A DNA stretch of 50,244 nucleotides, taken from contig JALKBU010000301.1 of the NCBI GenBank assembly GCA_023091735.1, positions 1 to 50,244 of the forward strand. Reading direction: 5' to 3'. The stretch comes from Trichomonas tenax. Lineage: Eukaryota > Parabasalia > Trichomonadida > Trichomonadidae. Under the pieces are notes generated by a model. That model was not told the origin of the DNA. It ran no database searches and saw only the letters and a program-made list of their open reading frames with translations. Shown here piece by piece: positions 31,196 through 42,128 of this stretch; within the stretch, counting starts at the first letter, position 1, and every line of letters begins with the position of its first letter. Position numbers and translations under genes: made by a program.

Positions 31196-32938
31196 CTATA
31201 CAAGTGGAGTGAATCTGCATACAACAACACCTCTGTTAGTTTTTTGAACGAATGTTTCTGCACCAGCTTTTCTGCACATCCTCATAACGAGAGGACGAAG
31301 AACAGATTTCTTCTCTTTGGAGTGAAGACCTCTGCCAGTAACAAAGTAGATTGTGCCAACAGAGTTTCTGGAGTTTCTGATAGCACGTGCAACATATTCA
31401 ATTGCTTCTTCTGATTTGTAACCATGCAAATCAATAGTCAAGGATCTCTTTGCAATAGCAGTTCTCTCCCATGGTTGCTCATGATGGAGGCGAATAAGAT
31501 TAACACTGCCGAGAGAATCGAGAGCTGCCTGAACATCACCTCTGTTGTCTTTGAGAGCCTTGCGAGCGCGCGCCAATGAAACATCTGGACGAACAGCAAG
31601 AATGGCGTCTTCTGGTGGCGGTTCCTCGAATCTGCGAGTGAGAAGATATTCAACAGCGAGATCGAGATCATTCTTCGACATTTTAAGGGCTTCAGAGACT
31701 TCGTAATCTGTTGCTGAAACAAGTAAACTCTTAATTTTGCTTTCGTAATCTCTGTCATCGAGTTTCGGCAATGAATCCATTTGCGACAGTGTGGCAATTG
31801 CGCCATTGATATCGTTGTTGGAACGATCTAAGATTGACGTGACGAACTCTGGATCAGCACCTTCGAATATTTTCATTAACTTCTTGATGTTCTCTTCTCT
31901 GAGACTGATCTCGCTTCTATTGAGTCTGTACTCTTCTGGAAGGTTCTGCACACGCTCATTATAACGTTTTTCGCGCTTTGTGAGCTTTTGAGGAACTTTT
32001 GTTGTTTTTTGTGCGTCTTTATCTTCACCAAGGAGTTTGTTGGCTGCTCTCTCTGCAGAATAGTTCACTGACTTGAGTGCTTTTCTTATTTCGAGAGTTG
32101 TCTTGTTTGGACAAATTAATTGAATTTCTTGAATAATGTTGTTAATTTCTTCAGGAGTTTTCGTTGTTTGAGGAGAAATATGTTTGACTGGTGCATTAAA
32201 ATCTATTAAGTCCTCGTTGGATTTATAAGGATCACTCAAAGGTTGAATATTTTCAAATTCATTTTGCTCTTGTACTTGAAGTATTTTTTCGGCATCTATT
32301 GTATTTCGATTCAATCCTTGCGTAGATTTATTATCATTTTGCTGTGATTCCATTAATAATTCGGAATCAATTTTTGCATCTGGTTGTTGAGACAAAGAAA
32401 CGGTAGGTTGGCCAAAAAATGGATTCCAGTCTGATTTCTGTTGTGTTTCTTTAATTTTTTCAGAAGATATTTTTGGTTTCTCTGTAATTTCCGATGTAAC
32501 TGGTTTAAATGGATCCCACTTCTGAGACTCAATCAGTTTTTGTGGATCAATGCGATTCTCTTCCGAAATTGGAGAATCTGAATTATGATTTGTGTCTACA
32601 TACTCAATAATTTCTTTTGGAACATACTCTGCGCAATATTCATTGAATTCTTTTTCCATTTTCTTGTAATTTTCCAAAGCGGTATCAATATCGTAATCTG
32701 CGTCTTCAAGAGTGATTAAAGCAATATCTTCATCGATAGTTGGGAACACATCCCGTATATGGTTGACAAGATCACAGTATTGCGGTTTGTCTTCCTTTTT
32801 TTCTTCCTGAACAGTCTGAAAACTTTCTTTAAGGAATGCTAAGGCTGCTTCAAACGATGCATAGCCTAAAGCATTGCGGCAGACATCGTCCGGTGCTTCA
32901 GGAACAAGCGCTTTCAAGTCACGCCACGTTTTAGACAT
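31196..32938 (-). CDS. CUE-repeat and Smr-domain protein (Cue2/N4BP2/NONU-1 type), 580 aa
   Basis: The C-terminus is an Smr domain: DLHG at residues 503-506 (LTIDLHGYKSEEA) and the GRGLHS motif near 535. Before it are several CUE/UBA-like three-helix units, around residues 5-38, 57-92, 265-300, 340-375, 380-415 and 430-465 (for example VFPTIDEDIALITLEDADYDIDTALENY). The middle (about 95-260) is disordered and rich in Q, N and D. CUE plus Smr is the plan of Cue2/NONU-1, the endonuclease of no-go mRNA decay, so a ribosome-associated nuclease is a reasonable inference. The ATG at 32938 replaces a TTG one codon earlier; an initiator-like TCATT lies 5-9 bases upstream. Confidence 0.9.
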   Translation of the reverse strand: MSKTWRDLKALVPEAPDDVCRNALGYASFEAALAFLKESFQTVQEEKKEDKPQYCDLVNHIRDVFPTIDEDIALITLEDADYDIDTALENYKKMEKEFNEYCAEYVPKEIIEYVDTNHNSDSPISEENRIDPQKLIESQKWDPFKPVTSEITEKPKISSEKIKETQQKSDWNPFFGQPTVSLSQQPDAKIDSELLMESQQNDNKSTQGLNRNTIDAEKILQVQEQNEFENIQPLSDPYKSNEDLIDFNAPVKHISPQTTKTPEEINNIIQEIQLICPNKTTLEIRKALKSVNYSAERAANKLLGEDKDAQKTTKVPQKLTKREKRYNERVQNLPEEYRLNRSEISLREENIKKLMKIFEGADPEFVTSILDRSNNDINGAIATLSQMDSLPKLDDRDYESKIKSLLVSATDYEVSEALKMSKNDLDLAVEYLLTRRFEEPPPEDAILAVRPDVSLARARKALKDNRGDVQAALDSLGSVNLIRLHHEQPWERTAIAKRSLTIDLHGYKSEEAIEYVARAIRNSRNSVGTIYFVTGRGLHSKEKKSVLRPLVMRMCRKAGAETFVQKTNRGVVVCRFTPLV

Positions 32939-33850
32939 CAAAAATGATTTATAAATCTGGCACTTTTAAAAATTTTGGGACTTTTCCTGTCATGAATTTA
33001 TTTATCCTTTTTTTTCTAGAAAATAATATTTTCCACACCTAAATTAGTATTGGTATTCTATAGATTTATTGCAGTCTACTACATCACCGGAGTGAGTTTT
33101 ATGCACGTAAGACAAGTTCCAGCATAAAAAGAAGTGTTTCAGGGATGAAAATGCTTAGCACTCAAGTGAAATTTCGAGTTGATATCCTATGATACAGGTT
33201 TTTAGAGTACATATCGTCATCCTGCCTTTGATCACATTTCGATCAAATTTCTGCCACTTCTCTGACATTTTCTCAATGCTATAAGTTTCAAAAAAGTGAT
33301 AAATCGTTTTAAGGGTGCAGAAAAGTATACCGAATTTTCGCGAAGAAACGTCAGTGTTAGATTTCTGTGAATCATAGCGATGCTTATCTAATATACAAGC
33401 ATTTTTGATCCTTCAATATAGATACAGCATATTGTCCGAAATCATCAGCGACCACACAGATCATTTCGTATTGAATGATCAAAAATAATAATATTTATTG
33501 AAGTTATCATTGAAAATTTCAAAATTTCGATCAGTAACAAACATGTTCAGTATATCGAAATGCTTTTCTATGACACATAATATCCTCGCAATATGTTTGG
33601 ATAGCTTTGTTTACACCTCAATTGCCGAGGCACACCTGCCCAAAATTGTTCCCATATAACTCAGACATTGAGTATGAAAGTCTGCAGAAGAAGCATATTC
33701 ACTGTGTCACACGTATTATTGTGATTTGCAGAAGTTGCATGATTGTGTATTAAAAATGTGCTGAGTATAACAGAGCAAGCATGTGCAATTCAATCATTAT
33801 ACATGGAAATTGTATGGAAAAATATATTTTTAGATGATATTTGATTTTTG
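32939..33850. other. Intergenic, about 900 bases; no gene seen
   Basis: AT-rich sequence without a credible frame, leading into ankyrin pseudogene remnants. Confidence 0.45.
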
Positions 33851-33899
33851 GAGAAAACCAAGGCAAAGTTGTATTCTTAAGTAAGATTAGAATATTCAA

Positions 33900-34950
33900 A
33901 TCTTTTCAAAATGATTCATGAACATCGAAACATTGATTATAATCCTCGAAATGAAGCTTTCAAGATTGTCCTCAACAGTTTAGGTTTCGAATTTTTTTCT
34001 AAGAAGACACAATCGGAATGCATCTGATATCATTAACATTTATCCACCTGGAACACTTTTCCATTCAGTTACATGGGATAAATTTGAAGATCTCCAGGCC
34101 GAGGCAATGAATGAATCCTTTGATCAAGATCGAAAGGATAGTAAAGAATTATCACTGATAAAGCATTGCGTGTAAATATGAATCAGAAAAATGTTTCGTA
34201 TATCTCAAATTATTAGGGAGCAAAATTACTAATAAAACATTTGTTCGTGCCATTGAAGGAGGTAACAAGAACATCATCATGTCTTTATATACTGAAGGTC
34301 ATTCAATATCAGATGAAGATTTATACACCGCGATTACTTATCACCATAATGCCATTTTTAGTTGTCTGCTTGAAGAAAAAAGATCACTCGGGTGGATGAA
34401 TGAAGTATATTATTTCTATTATGGAAATTTTGAAGTTTTATTAGAATTAGACTCATGGACAATTGAGTTTTGCTCATCAGTAACGCAAGTAAATCAAACT
34501 AGTTTAATCATCATTATGATATGGAATCAATCATTCATATTTTAACATCATTATGATATGTAATCAATCATTTATAATTGTTCATAATTGTGATATCACA
34601 TAAATCATTCACATTTTATCATCATTATGTTATTTAATCATTCATTTATAATTGTTCTTAATTGTGGTATGAAATCAATAATTTCCATTTTATCATCATT
34701 GTGATATATGTCTCCATTGCCAATTGCCATTGAAATGAAGTCTCTCGAAATTGTTCAATATTTAGTTGAGCATGGAGCAGATGTCAACATGAGAGTAATT
34801 AATCAATCAAATTTTGTCATCATTATGATATGACATTGATCATTCACATTTTATCATCATTATTATATGTCTCTCCATTATCAATTGCAATTAGAAAGAA
34901 GTCACTCGAAATTGTTCAATTCTTAAAATCCAATGGTGCTATTAAATAAA
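33900..34950 (+). pseudogene. Decayed DUF3447/ankyrin-family gene
   Basis: Fragments of a typical trichomonad DUF3447/ankyrin protein can be read in changing frames. NEAFKIVLNSLGFEFFSKKTQ is near 33950. ITNKTFVRAIEGGNKNI is near 34230, leading into MSLYTEGHSISDEDLYTAITYHHN (34279-34545). Ankyrin-like pieces SPLPIAIEMKSLEIVQYLVEHGADVN (34712-34790) and LSIAIRKKSLEIVQFLKSNGA (about 34877-34945) follow. Multiple stops and shifts separate them, and AT-rich repeats interrupt the ankyrin part. Confidence 0.7.
34507..34866. repeat. Degenerate AT-rich direct repeats around TCATCATTATGATATG
   Basis: The phrase (T)CATCATTATGATATG, followed by AATCAATCATTCA-type sequence, occurs about seven times at irregular spacing of roughly 40-90 bases. 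The array is split by an ankyrin fragment at 34708-34796, and each half runs directly into a SPL.IAI ankyrin start. Confidence 0.65.
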
Positions 34951-34959
34951 CTTCCTGCT

Positions 34960-36389
34960 CCTTTGATGCGATTTTTTTACGAAAATTGACTCGACTTATT
35001 TTGACCCTCGTAAAAGATAGAAGTCCAAATCATGATAGAGCGGTATTCAGCTGGTGTACATATATCAGTTTTTCAACATATATCGGTAGGAGTTGGATAT
35101 GAAGAGTTAGTAACTTTGAATTATCGACAAAAATATTGAATTTTAACAATTCTTATATGATAGGACTCAGCACAAACAACTATTGAAAATGTAAGGGTTT
35201 TGTAATAATTTTAATTCTTTCCAAAAGCTCTGTGCATACATATTGCTGTCATATGAGTGTAGTTTCTCATACAAAAACCTACAAAAGTATACAATAATAA
35301 TGTAGGTAATATAAATATTAAATGTTAAATTCGAATTTTTCTTTTGTCTTGATTGAGATTTCGTAATTTTTTATTTGAAATATTAAATTATCTCATGAGT
35401 TTCCATTCTAAAAGCAAGAAATAAATGAGAAGCGAATGATAATAAATTAAAAATGAAGTTGATTGATCCAATAACATGATGATGGCCATATTAAATAGAC
35501 TGACACCATAATAGTGCTGAACCAATGAGATTGATTAATGTAACTTCACAATGAAGAACAAATGAGATTGGTTGATTTTATACTATGGCGATGAATAAAC
35601 GAATAATCGACTTTCAGCGTTTGGGTGAAATTGAACAATCTCGATAAATCAATGTGTGCTGAATAAACATAAATAAGAAATGAAATGAAAATCATGTCGC
35701 CTCGATATACTTATAAAAGCTGTAATCATTCTCTAATCTTTTCAACAGAATCAGAATTTGATAATCAAGGAAAAATCGATTTTATTAAATGAAGCATTGA
35801 AGATAATGGATATAAATCATATTTTTCGTTCCAAGTTGGTGAACATAGCAGAGCAAATTGATATATTTAATCCATCTATAGAGTCGTGAATTACTTAAAC
35901 AATTGGCTGTGAGCCAATATATGATGGAATTTGACAAAAAACTTCTGTAGGATTGTATGGTATAGAAGTGACGCCAAGCTCTTCAATTCGTTTAATGTTT
36001 TTAAATAAACATAATGGAAACTAGTCGCATACATAATGCTCATAGTATTTTATTAATACTATAGTCTGTTATTGCTTAGTCGATTTTTAATATCAAATTA
36101 AACTGTATTATATTGGCATTTTATACAATTTTGCTTACCCAATATCTATTAGATTTATTGTAGAGTAATAGAATGCGGAATAATTAAATCTAATAACTTG
36201 CTGTAAGAACTTTACTGAAGGAAATTTCCATGGTAAAATAAGGTTAAAAGTTTATGTACCTTTAAAATGAGTAATATTCAAAGTTTTGCTACTGATTTTG
36301 AATGATTTATCAGAAACATGGCGTCAAAGAGTATATTTTAATCAAAATTTAGTGATTTTATAAAATATTTATTTACAGATTTTTATTTG
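34960..36389. other. Intergenic, 1.4 kb; possible gene remnants, nothing supportable
   Basis: AT-rich with short frames only. It could hold further decay products of the ankyrin pseudogene, but no motif is readable. Confidence 0.4.
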
Positions 36390-39300
36390 ATGCAGCGCAC
36401 TTCACCGGAAGTGAAAAGTGCCAAGCAAAAATCGGCAAAAGCATCAACACCGACGTCGTTAAAACCAATAAAATCGCGCGAAATCACAGGAATTATTCCT
36501 CCAAATGTCGATTCGGTGAAAGGATTTGAAGTTTTCATCGATGAAATGAGAATAACGCAGTCAAAACTGATAAAGCAGATCGAAACGTTGAACAAAGAGA
36601 ACAGAAAACTCAAAATCGAGCTCGAAAATGAAAAATCCGTAAATAGCGAGTTACAAACAAGTCAAGCGCTTAACAACAGTGACTCTCAGATTGCAGACTT
36701 GAAAAGCAAGCTCATAAAGACACGAGAAGATTTAGCATTATTATCCGCACAAAATAAACAATTAGAAGAAGAGATAAGTATATCAAGACTTTCAAATCTC
36801 AAACTACAATCAATCATTGATGAATTGAATGATCGATTGTCTTCTAACGAATATTATGATAAACCACAACGATTTCCTGATACAAAAATACATCTTTTAC
36901 AGGAAAGAAACAAAAAGTTGTTGAGTACAATCGCCTCATTACGCAAACAACAGCAAATTACAAATTCAGAAATTGCAACACAAAAATCCGCGAATAGAGA
37001 ACTTGCTCAGCAATTAACTGATGTGCTCACTAACGACAATGAAGATGCAGATACAATTGTCCACATTGAAGACATGAGCTCTTATCCTGAAGTCAAGAAA
37101 CTTGTCGAAATGAATGCAAAGAAATCAAAAAGAATCGAAAGTCTTAAATCAGAGATAAGATACATGAAATCAACAATAACAGAACAGAGTGAGAAAGAAA
37201 AGACTCTCCTCAATTTCATTGAGTCATCAAGCACTGAGAATCAAAAGAAAATCACAGAATTATCACAAAAAGTCTCATCACTCGAAAATTCACAAAATGA
37301 AATTGCAGAACTTCGAGAAGCACTTGAAATAACAAAGTCACAGCTTGATGAGATGAGAGCACGCACAGAGAAGGAAATGACAGAGAAATCATTGATCAAA
37401 AGCGAAAATTCCGTTCTCAAAGAGAAAATCAAAGAATTCTCCGATAAATCGAATTATAGCATGAACAGCAGCTTTGATTCAAATTACAGCATGGATCCTA
37501 TCTTTGAGCAGGAGCTGCACCAGAAAACAAAGGAAATCTCTCAAATGAAAGTTGCGATAAATCAATTAACATCTTTGTTAGAAGAATCAGAACATTCGAT
37601 GCATTCTCAAATATGTGAGAAAGATAACGAACTTGCAAAAGCTCAGAAGACAATTAAGATGTGCCAAGAAGAGTTGGAATCAATTAAATCACAACAGATG
37701 CTTCAGGATGAGAGACAAATCAAGGTAAAAGAAAATGTCAACAACATGATGAAAGATATTTCAAAGTCATTCACTTTTGCATCAATACAAATGGATGATG
37801 ATATGAATTCATTAAAAGATGTATCAAAATTTGTTTGTACTAATTACACAAGATCCAAAGAACAAGTAGCAACTCTTCAAAAAGAAAATGAAGAGCTAAG
37901 AATTGAACTCAAACAAGCAACACTTAAAAACAAAGAACTTTCATTTTCGCTGTCTGATTTGCAGTCTTCTTCACAATCAAAGCTTCAGTCAACAATAACG
38001 CAGTCACAGCAGAGTGAAGAAAGAATGAAAGAAGAACTTAACAAAACACAAGCGCAGTTATCAAGAGCTCAAGAAAACTTCAAATCGAGAGAGATTGAAC
38101 TCGAAAAACAAGTCTCAAATTCGCAGTTAACAATCAATCAACTTGAAACCGAAAAAACAAATATGAAATCACGAATTGATGAATTAATGAATCAGCTATC
38201 AGCATTCCATGATAGACAAACAGATTTCACATCTTCGATCAATTCATTAGAGCAATCATATAAAAACAAAGAAAAGGCATTTTCTGACACAATTTCAAAG
38301 CTAAATGATGAGAAAGCTTCACTTAAATTGAAAGAAGAACAGCTGACAAACAGATTGAATACAATGGAGTCTGCGATGATTGATCTTAGAAGTGAGATAA
38401 AGAAGCTTGAAAAGAAGAAGCAGAAGTTAATTATTGAAAATAATGAACTCAAGACTGCTCTCGAAGAATTTCAAGCTGACAACAAAACTGTTTTGGCCGA
38501 GCGTGAACAGAAGATTGGAAATCTTAGGAATTCTAATAGCGAAATGGAGATGACCATCAATGATCTAAGAAGAGAAGTTAAGGAGCAAAGGCAAGCATTC
38601 GAAAATCTCAAAAATAATTCAAATGTATCAATCAATGCAAAGAATGAGAAAATCAACAAATTAAGACAGAAATTAAAACAACTTCAAGATGCTTTCGTTG
38701 AATTAACCAATGAAAAAGATAACATGGCTCGTGAGAATGTTAATTTGCAGCTTCAAATAACTGGTCAATCAGATACTGTTAAACGTGCAGAAGAACAAAG
38801 TACAAAGATGACTGCTGCAAAAGAAGCAGGTGATTATGTATTCAAATCGCTTACAAAGAAGTATCAAGACTTGCAGAAAGAACTTGCTGATAATCTTCAT
38901 TTCGTTGAACAAGCAAAGACCGATGTATCTGAGATGCAGAAAGCTGTAGCTGATAAAGAAGCCGAAAAATCGGATGCTTTGAATCAAATGAACGCAGTAA
39001 AACAAAAGCTTGAAACACTTATCAAAGAAAGAGATGAGATGTTGAAAGAATTGTCCGAAACAAGCAAAAATCTCGATGATGCAAATCAGAACAACACTGA
39101 ATTACAACTTGAACGTAAACAAAATGCGGAGAAAATTAAGGAATTATCAGAAACAGTCACAGAACTTAAGAAGCAACTTACTGATCTTCAAACGCAGAAT
39201 ACTGAAATATTACAGAGTACAGTTCCTCTTTCTGTCTACGAAAAGCTTAAACTTGATAAAGATGATGTTCAAAAGCAATTTAACTTTGTTAACGATGAAT

Positions 39301-40799
39301 TGCACACAACGAAGTCAATTTATGAGCTTGAAGACAAAGAATATGAAGATTTCAAAGAACAGTCAACAAAGAAAATCTCACAACTTACAAAAACAGTCGA
39401 AGAGCTTCATAATGAAATTTCTCACATCAAAGATGAAAATGATAAAGAGGCTCAGCAGGATGGAATAATTATTAAAAAGCTTCAAGATCAAGTTGAGTCC
39501 CTTAACAAGAAACTCAGCAATGCTGAGAACGAAAAGATTAAGTCTGATAATGAGCAGAAAGAATTAAGGAGAAAAACAAAAGAATCAGCAGATCTTATTA
39601 AAGCAAAGAATGATGAACTTGTTGTTTCACTCGAAAAGAAGCAAAAACAAATTGATGAACTCAATAAGACAATCAACGAAACAAAAGAAGCACTTTATGA
39701 TGTGTTATCAAAGAATGAAAAGACAGCTGCTGAAAAGATAGAAATAGAGAAGAAACTGAAAGAAGTAGAGTCAACGAAAAATGAGAAATTCGATGAACAC
39801 ACGCGCAAGCTCTCCAATGCAAAGAAGGCAGTCCGAGATCTTGAGCAAGAGAAGCAGACGCATGAAAGAATTATTAGAGAAAATGACCTGAAAATCGAAG
39901 AACTCAAAGCTCAAATGAGAAATTCTGTTCCTAAGGAAGAATATAACAAACTACTTGAAAAGTTAGAACTGCTAAAGAAAGAGAAACTTCTTGAATCAAC
40001 TAAATTACAAAAGATTGCTTATGTTAATGAAGTTAATAATGAAAAGCTCAAAGAAGAAATAGCGATGAAAGAGAAAGCATTTAATGAGAAAGTCAATCAA
40101 CTCACTCAAGAAAGAGATAAGAAGGCTGAACAAGCAAAGAAACTTGTTGTTCAAGTTAAACAAATGAATGATAAGATTGCTGAATTATCTCAAAACTCAG
40201 AGAAACTTTGTCCAATCGTGGAACGTGATGAAAAGATTGCTGAACTCAAAGCAAAGAATGAGGAGCTCAATTTGGCTGAAACAAAGCTTAAAGCTCGTGA
40301 TCAGATCATACAATCTAAAGACAGAGAGATCAGCGATTTAAATAAGGCTATAGAAAGATTAAATGAACAAGTTTTGCAACTCAAGAATCTTGAAAATGAA
40401 ATAAAGAACGCTCGAGATGAGAAAGCAACTGTTGAAAGAGAATGCAAATCTCAAACATATGATATTAAAGCACTTTCATCAACTATCAAATCGATGAACG
40501 AGAAACTGCTTGAGAAAGCAAGAGAACTTGAATTACTTAAGTCAGATAAGCAAGAAAAGGATCCAAAAGTTTTCCAATTGGATCAAATTACAAAGCTCGC
40601 TAAAGAATTACATGCAAATATTTGCTCTCAGCAATTTTCAAGGATGCTTGCAATTCCTCGACTCAAAACGCTTCAAGATGCTTTGGCTACTATCTTCACA
40701 TGCCTTTCTCTTCCAGGTGTTACAATAATGCCCCCTTCTAAAGCTCTTGTTAGCCAACAAGGCCCTGCATTCTTCATTCCTGGTGATGAAAACAAATAA
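36390..40799 (+). CDS. Giant coiled-coil protein, 1469 aa
   Basis: ATG at 36390 (MQRTSPEVKSAKQKSAKAS) is used; the frame also opens at a TTG one codon earlier. A basic, Ser/Pro/Lys-rich head (residues 1-45) leads to coiled coil from about 50 to 1400, with an interruption near 350-375 (repeats of NSSFDSNYSMD type). A compact conserved-looking tail (about 1390-1469) reads KVFQLDQITKLAKELHANICSQQ, then SLPGVTIMPPSKALV, and may be the globular targeting domain. Such proteins are often labelled viral A-type inclusion-like, which only reflects coiled-coil similarity. Probably a cytoskeletal or Golgi/centrosome tether. Confidence 0.9.
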   Translation: MQRTSPEVKSAKQKSAKASTPTSLKPIKSREITGIIPPNVDSVKGFEVFIDEMRITQSKLIKQIETLNKENRKLKIELENEKSVNSELQTSQALNNSDSQIADLKSKLIKTREDLALLSAQNKQLEEEISISRLSNLKLQSIIDELNDRLSSNEYYDKPQRFPDTKIHLLQERNKKLLSTIASLRKQQQITNSEIATQKSANRELAQQLTDVLTNDNEDADTIVHIEDMSSYPEVKKLVEMNAKKSKRIESLKSEIRYMKSTITEQSEKEKTLLNFIESSSTENQKKITELSQKVSSLENSQNEIAELREALEITKSQLDEMRARTEKEMTEKSLIKSENSVLKEKIKEFSDKSNYSMNSSFDSNYSMDPIFEQELHQKTKEISQMKVAINQLTSLLEESEHSMHSQICEKDNELAKAQKTIKMCQEELESIKSQQMLQDERQIKVKENVNNMMKDISKSFTFASIQMDDDMNSLKDVSKFVCTNYTRSKEQVATLQKENEELRIELKQATLKNKELSFSLSDLQSSSQSKLQSTITQSQQSEERMKEELNKTQAQLSRAQENFKSREIELEKQVSNSQLTINQLETEKTNMKSRIDELMNQLSAFHDRQTDFTSSINSLEQSYKNKEKAFSDTISKLNDEKASLKLKEEQLTNRLNTMESAMIDLRSEIKKLEKKKQKLIIENNELKTALEEFQADNKTVLAEREQKIGNLRNSNSEMEMTINDLRREVKEQRQAFENLKNNSNVSINAKNEKINKLRQKLKQLQDAFVELTNEKDNMARENVNLQLQITGQSDTVKRAEEQSTKMTAAKEAGDYVFKSLTKKYQDLQKELADNLHFVEQAKTDVSEMQKAVADKEAEKSDALNQMNAVKQKLETLIKERDEMLKELSETSKNLDDANQNNTELQLERKQNAEKIKELSETVTELKKQLTDLQTQNTEILQSTVPLSVYEKLKLDKDDVQKQFNFVNDELHTTKSIYELEDKEYEDFKEQSTKKISQLTKTVEELHNEISHIKDENDKEAQQDGIIIKKLQDQVESLNKKLSNAENEKIKSDNEQKELRRKTKESADLIKAKNDELVVSLEKKQKQIDELNKTINETKEALYDVLSKNEKTAAEKIEIEKKLKEVESTKNEKFDEHTRKLSNAKKAVRDLEQEKQTHERIIRENDLKIEELKAQMRNSVPKEEYNKLLEKLELLKKEKLLESTKLQKIAYVNEVNNEKLKEEIAMKEKAFNEKVNQLTQERDKKAEQAKKLVVQVKQMNDKIAELSQNSEKLCPIVERDEKIAELKAKNEELNLAETKLKARDQIIQSKDREISDLNKAIERLNEQVLQLKNLENEIKNARDEKATVERECKSQTYDIKALSSTIKSMNEKLLEKARELELLKSDKQEKDPKVFQLDQITKLAKELHANICSQQFSRMLAIPRLKTLQDALATIFTCLSLPGVTIMPPSKALVSQQGPAFFIPGDENK

Positions 40800-41321
40800 T
40801 ATAATAATATTGCAACAATTCACTCCTGATGTTTAATATGTTTAGATATGTTACTAAATTATACTTTGTGTATTTAGATATATCACTAAATTTACACCAA
40901 ACCCCTTTCTATTTCGATATAAAATGAAAAGCAAAGAATCTCAAAATATTTTTCGAATTAGAAAAATGATCTAAATCAAGACTTTTCCTGTTCAGGATTA
41001 AAACTTCCTTTTGTTTTTATATGCTTTGAAGCTCTTATTGTTGTAAATAAAAAAAATATCACTAATTAAAAAAAAACATTTTCATTAGAATCCCTTCAAC
41101 TAGAAATTTTGGTGTGATTCGTATATGAGCACATAATAGAAAATAAATGATTTTTAAAAAAAGGAAAATATATCTAAATATCAACAACACGTCGTTTGTT
41201 GTTTAGACTTAATCTCAGTAACTTTGGTAATTGCATGCGTAAGCTCTATCTAGAATAATAAACAATTTATAAATGATTCGAAAAATTAAACATAAAATTA
41301 TCTTCAGGCAATATCGGGTAT
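40800..41321. other. Intergenic, about 520 bases; no gene seen
   Basis: AT-rich spacer between the convergent 3' ends of the giant coiled-coil gene and the zinc-knuckle gene. Confidence 0.45.
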
Positions 41322-41626
41322 TCACTTTTGCAAAGCTAATTTCATAATAATTTCTCTCTTCTCGGTGATAACGTGTGGAGAAGTATCATATAAACGTGGA
41401 CCAAGCGTTTCGAATAACTTTTCTTGTGTAGGAACTTGACACTCTTCGAAAGTGTGACCTTCTAAGCCACAATTTGGGCATTGTTTAATTCTTTTATTCA
41501 CTAATTGTTAGAAAAACAAACTGAACCATCAACGTATATCTTTGGATAACCCATAATCGACTGTATGTCCTCAGGAGTGCAGTCCATCTTTGTTAGATCA
41601 ATGCGCCCGTTCCCCTTTTTAGACAT
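41322..41626 (-). CDS. Small CCHC zinc-knuckle protein, 92 aa, with a probable 26-base intron
   Basis: No single frame spans this gene, so it is easily missed. Exon 1 (41626-41527) reads MSKKGNGRIDLTKMDCTPED and on to PKIYVD; exon 2 (41500-41322) reads NKRIKQCPNCGLEGHTFEEC and ends ALQK. The knuckle is Cx2Cx4Hx4C. Between them, bases 41526-41501 start with GT and end with CTAACAATTAG. The branch-site CTAAC followed by six bases to AG has the same spacing as the trichomonad intron end ACTAACACACAG. Joining at these sites keeps frame (279 bases, 93 codons with stop). A 17-base intron starting at GTTTTT would also keep frame. TGTCAATT lies 12 bases before the ATG (41638-41645). Likely RNA-binding. 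Confidence 0.75.
41501..41526 (-). other. Probable spliceosomal micro-intron, 26 bases
   Basis: On the minus strand it opens with GTTCAGTTTG and closes with TCTAACAATTAG. An in-frame TAG at its end would truncate the zinc-knuckle protein if not removed. The exact 5' site is uncertain, since GTTTGT inside it resembles the usual 5' consensus better but breaks the frame. Confidence 0.6.
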
Positions 41627-42128
41627 CTTTTTAATGTAATTGACACTTTTTTGAGTTTAGTTTTTATTTGATAAATATGTTCTTTAGATAATATTGAACT
41701 AATTTTACTATTTAATTTTTCGTTTTGTTGAGAATTTATTGTAAAAATTGACATTTTTCTAAATAAAATATTTTAAATCCACTTATCGCATAAAATCAAA
41801 AGCTCACCACTATCCATCTTATAACTAGCTGCTTATAAATATTCAATTTTTAAGAAAATTGAGATTGAATACAAAATATCTTGATATGATCAACGCATTT
41901 AAGCAAATTATCAATAGGTTCTATGTATAACTTTCTATGCTAAATTATTTAATTAAGATCATTTGGCAATTAGATAATATTGATTCTTAATTTGATTGAT
42001 TTTTTGGTTCAGAATCAGCATAAATCATATAAGCTTTTCGGAATCCTTCTTTTGAACAGCGTATGTGTTAATCAAACAAAATAAACATAGCTTTAAAACA
42101 AAATAACAAAATTCAAACAAAAATAAAC
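41627..42128. other. Intergenic, 500 bases; no gene seen
   Basis: AT-rich; contains only the initiator-like element of the zinc-knuckle gene at its left edge. Confidence 0.45.
41638..41645 (-). promoter_or_regulatory. Initiator-like element TGTCAATT of the zinc-knuckle gene
   Basis: Identical octamer to the Rab gene's; 12 bases before the ATG. Confidence 0.55.
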
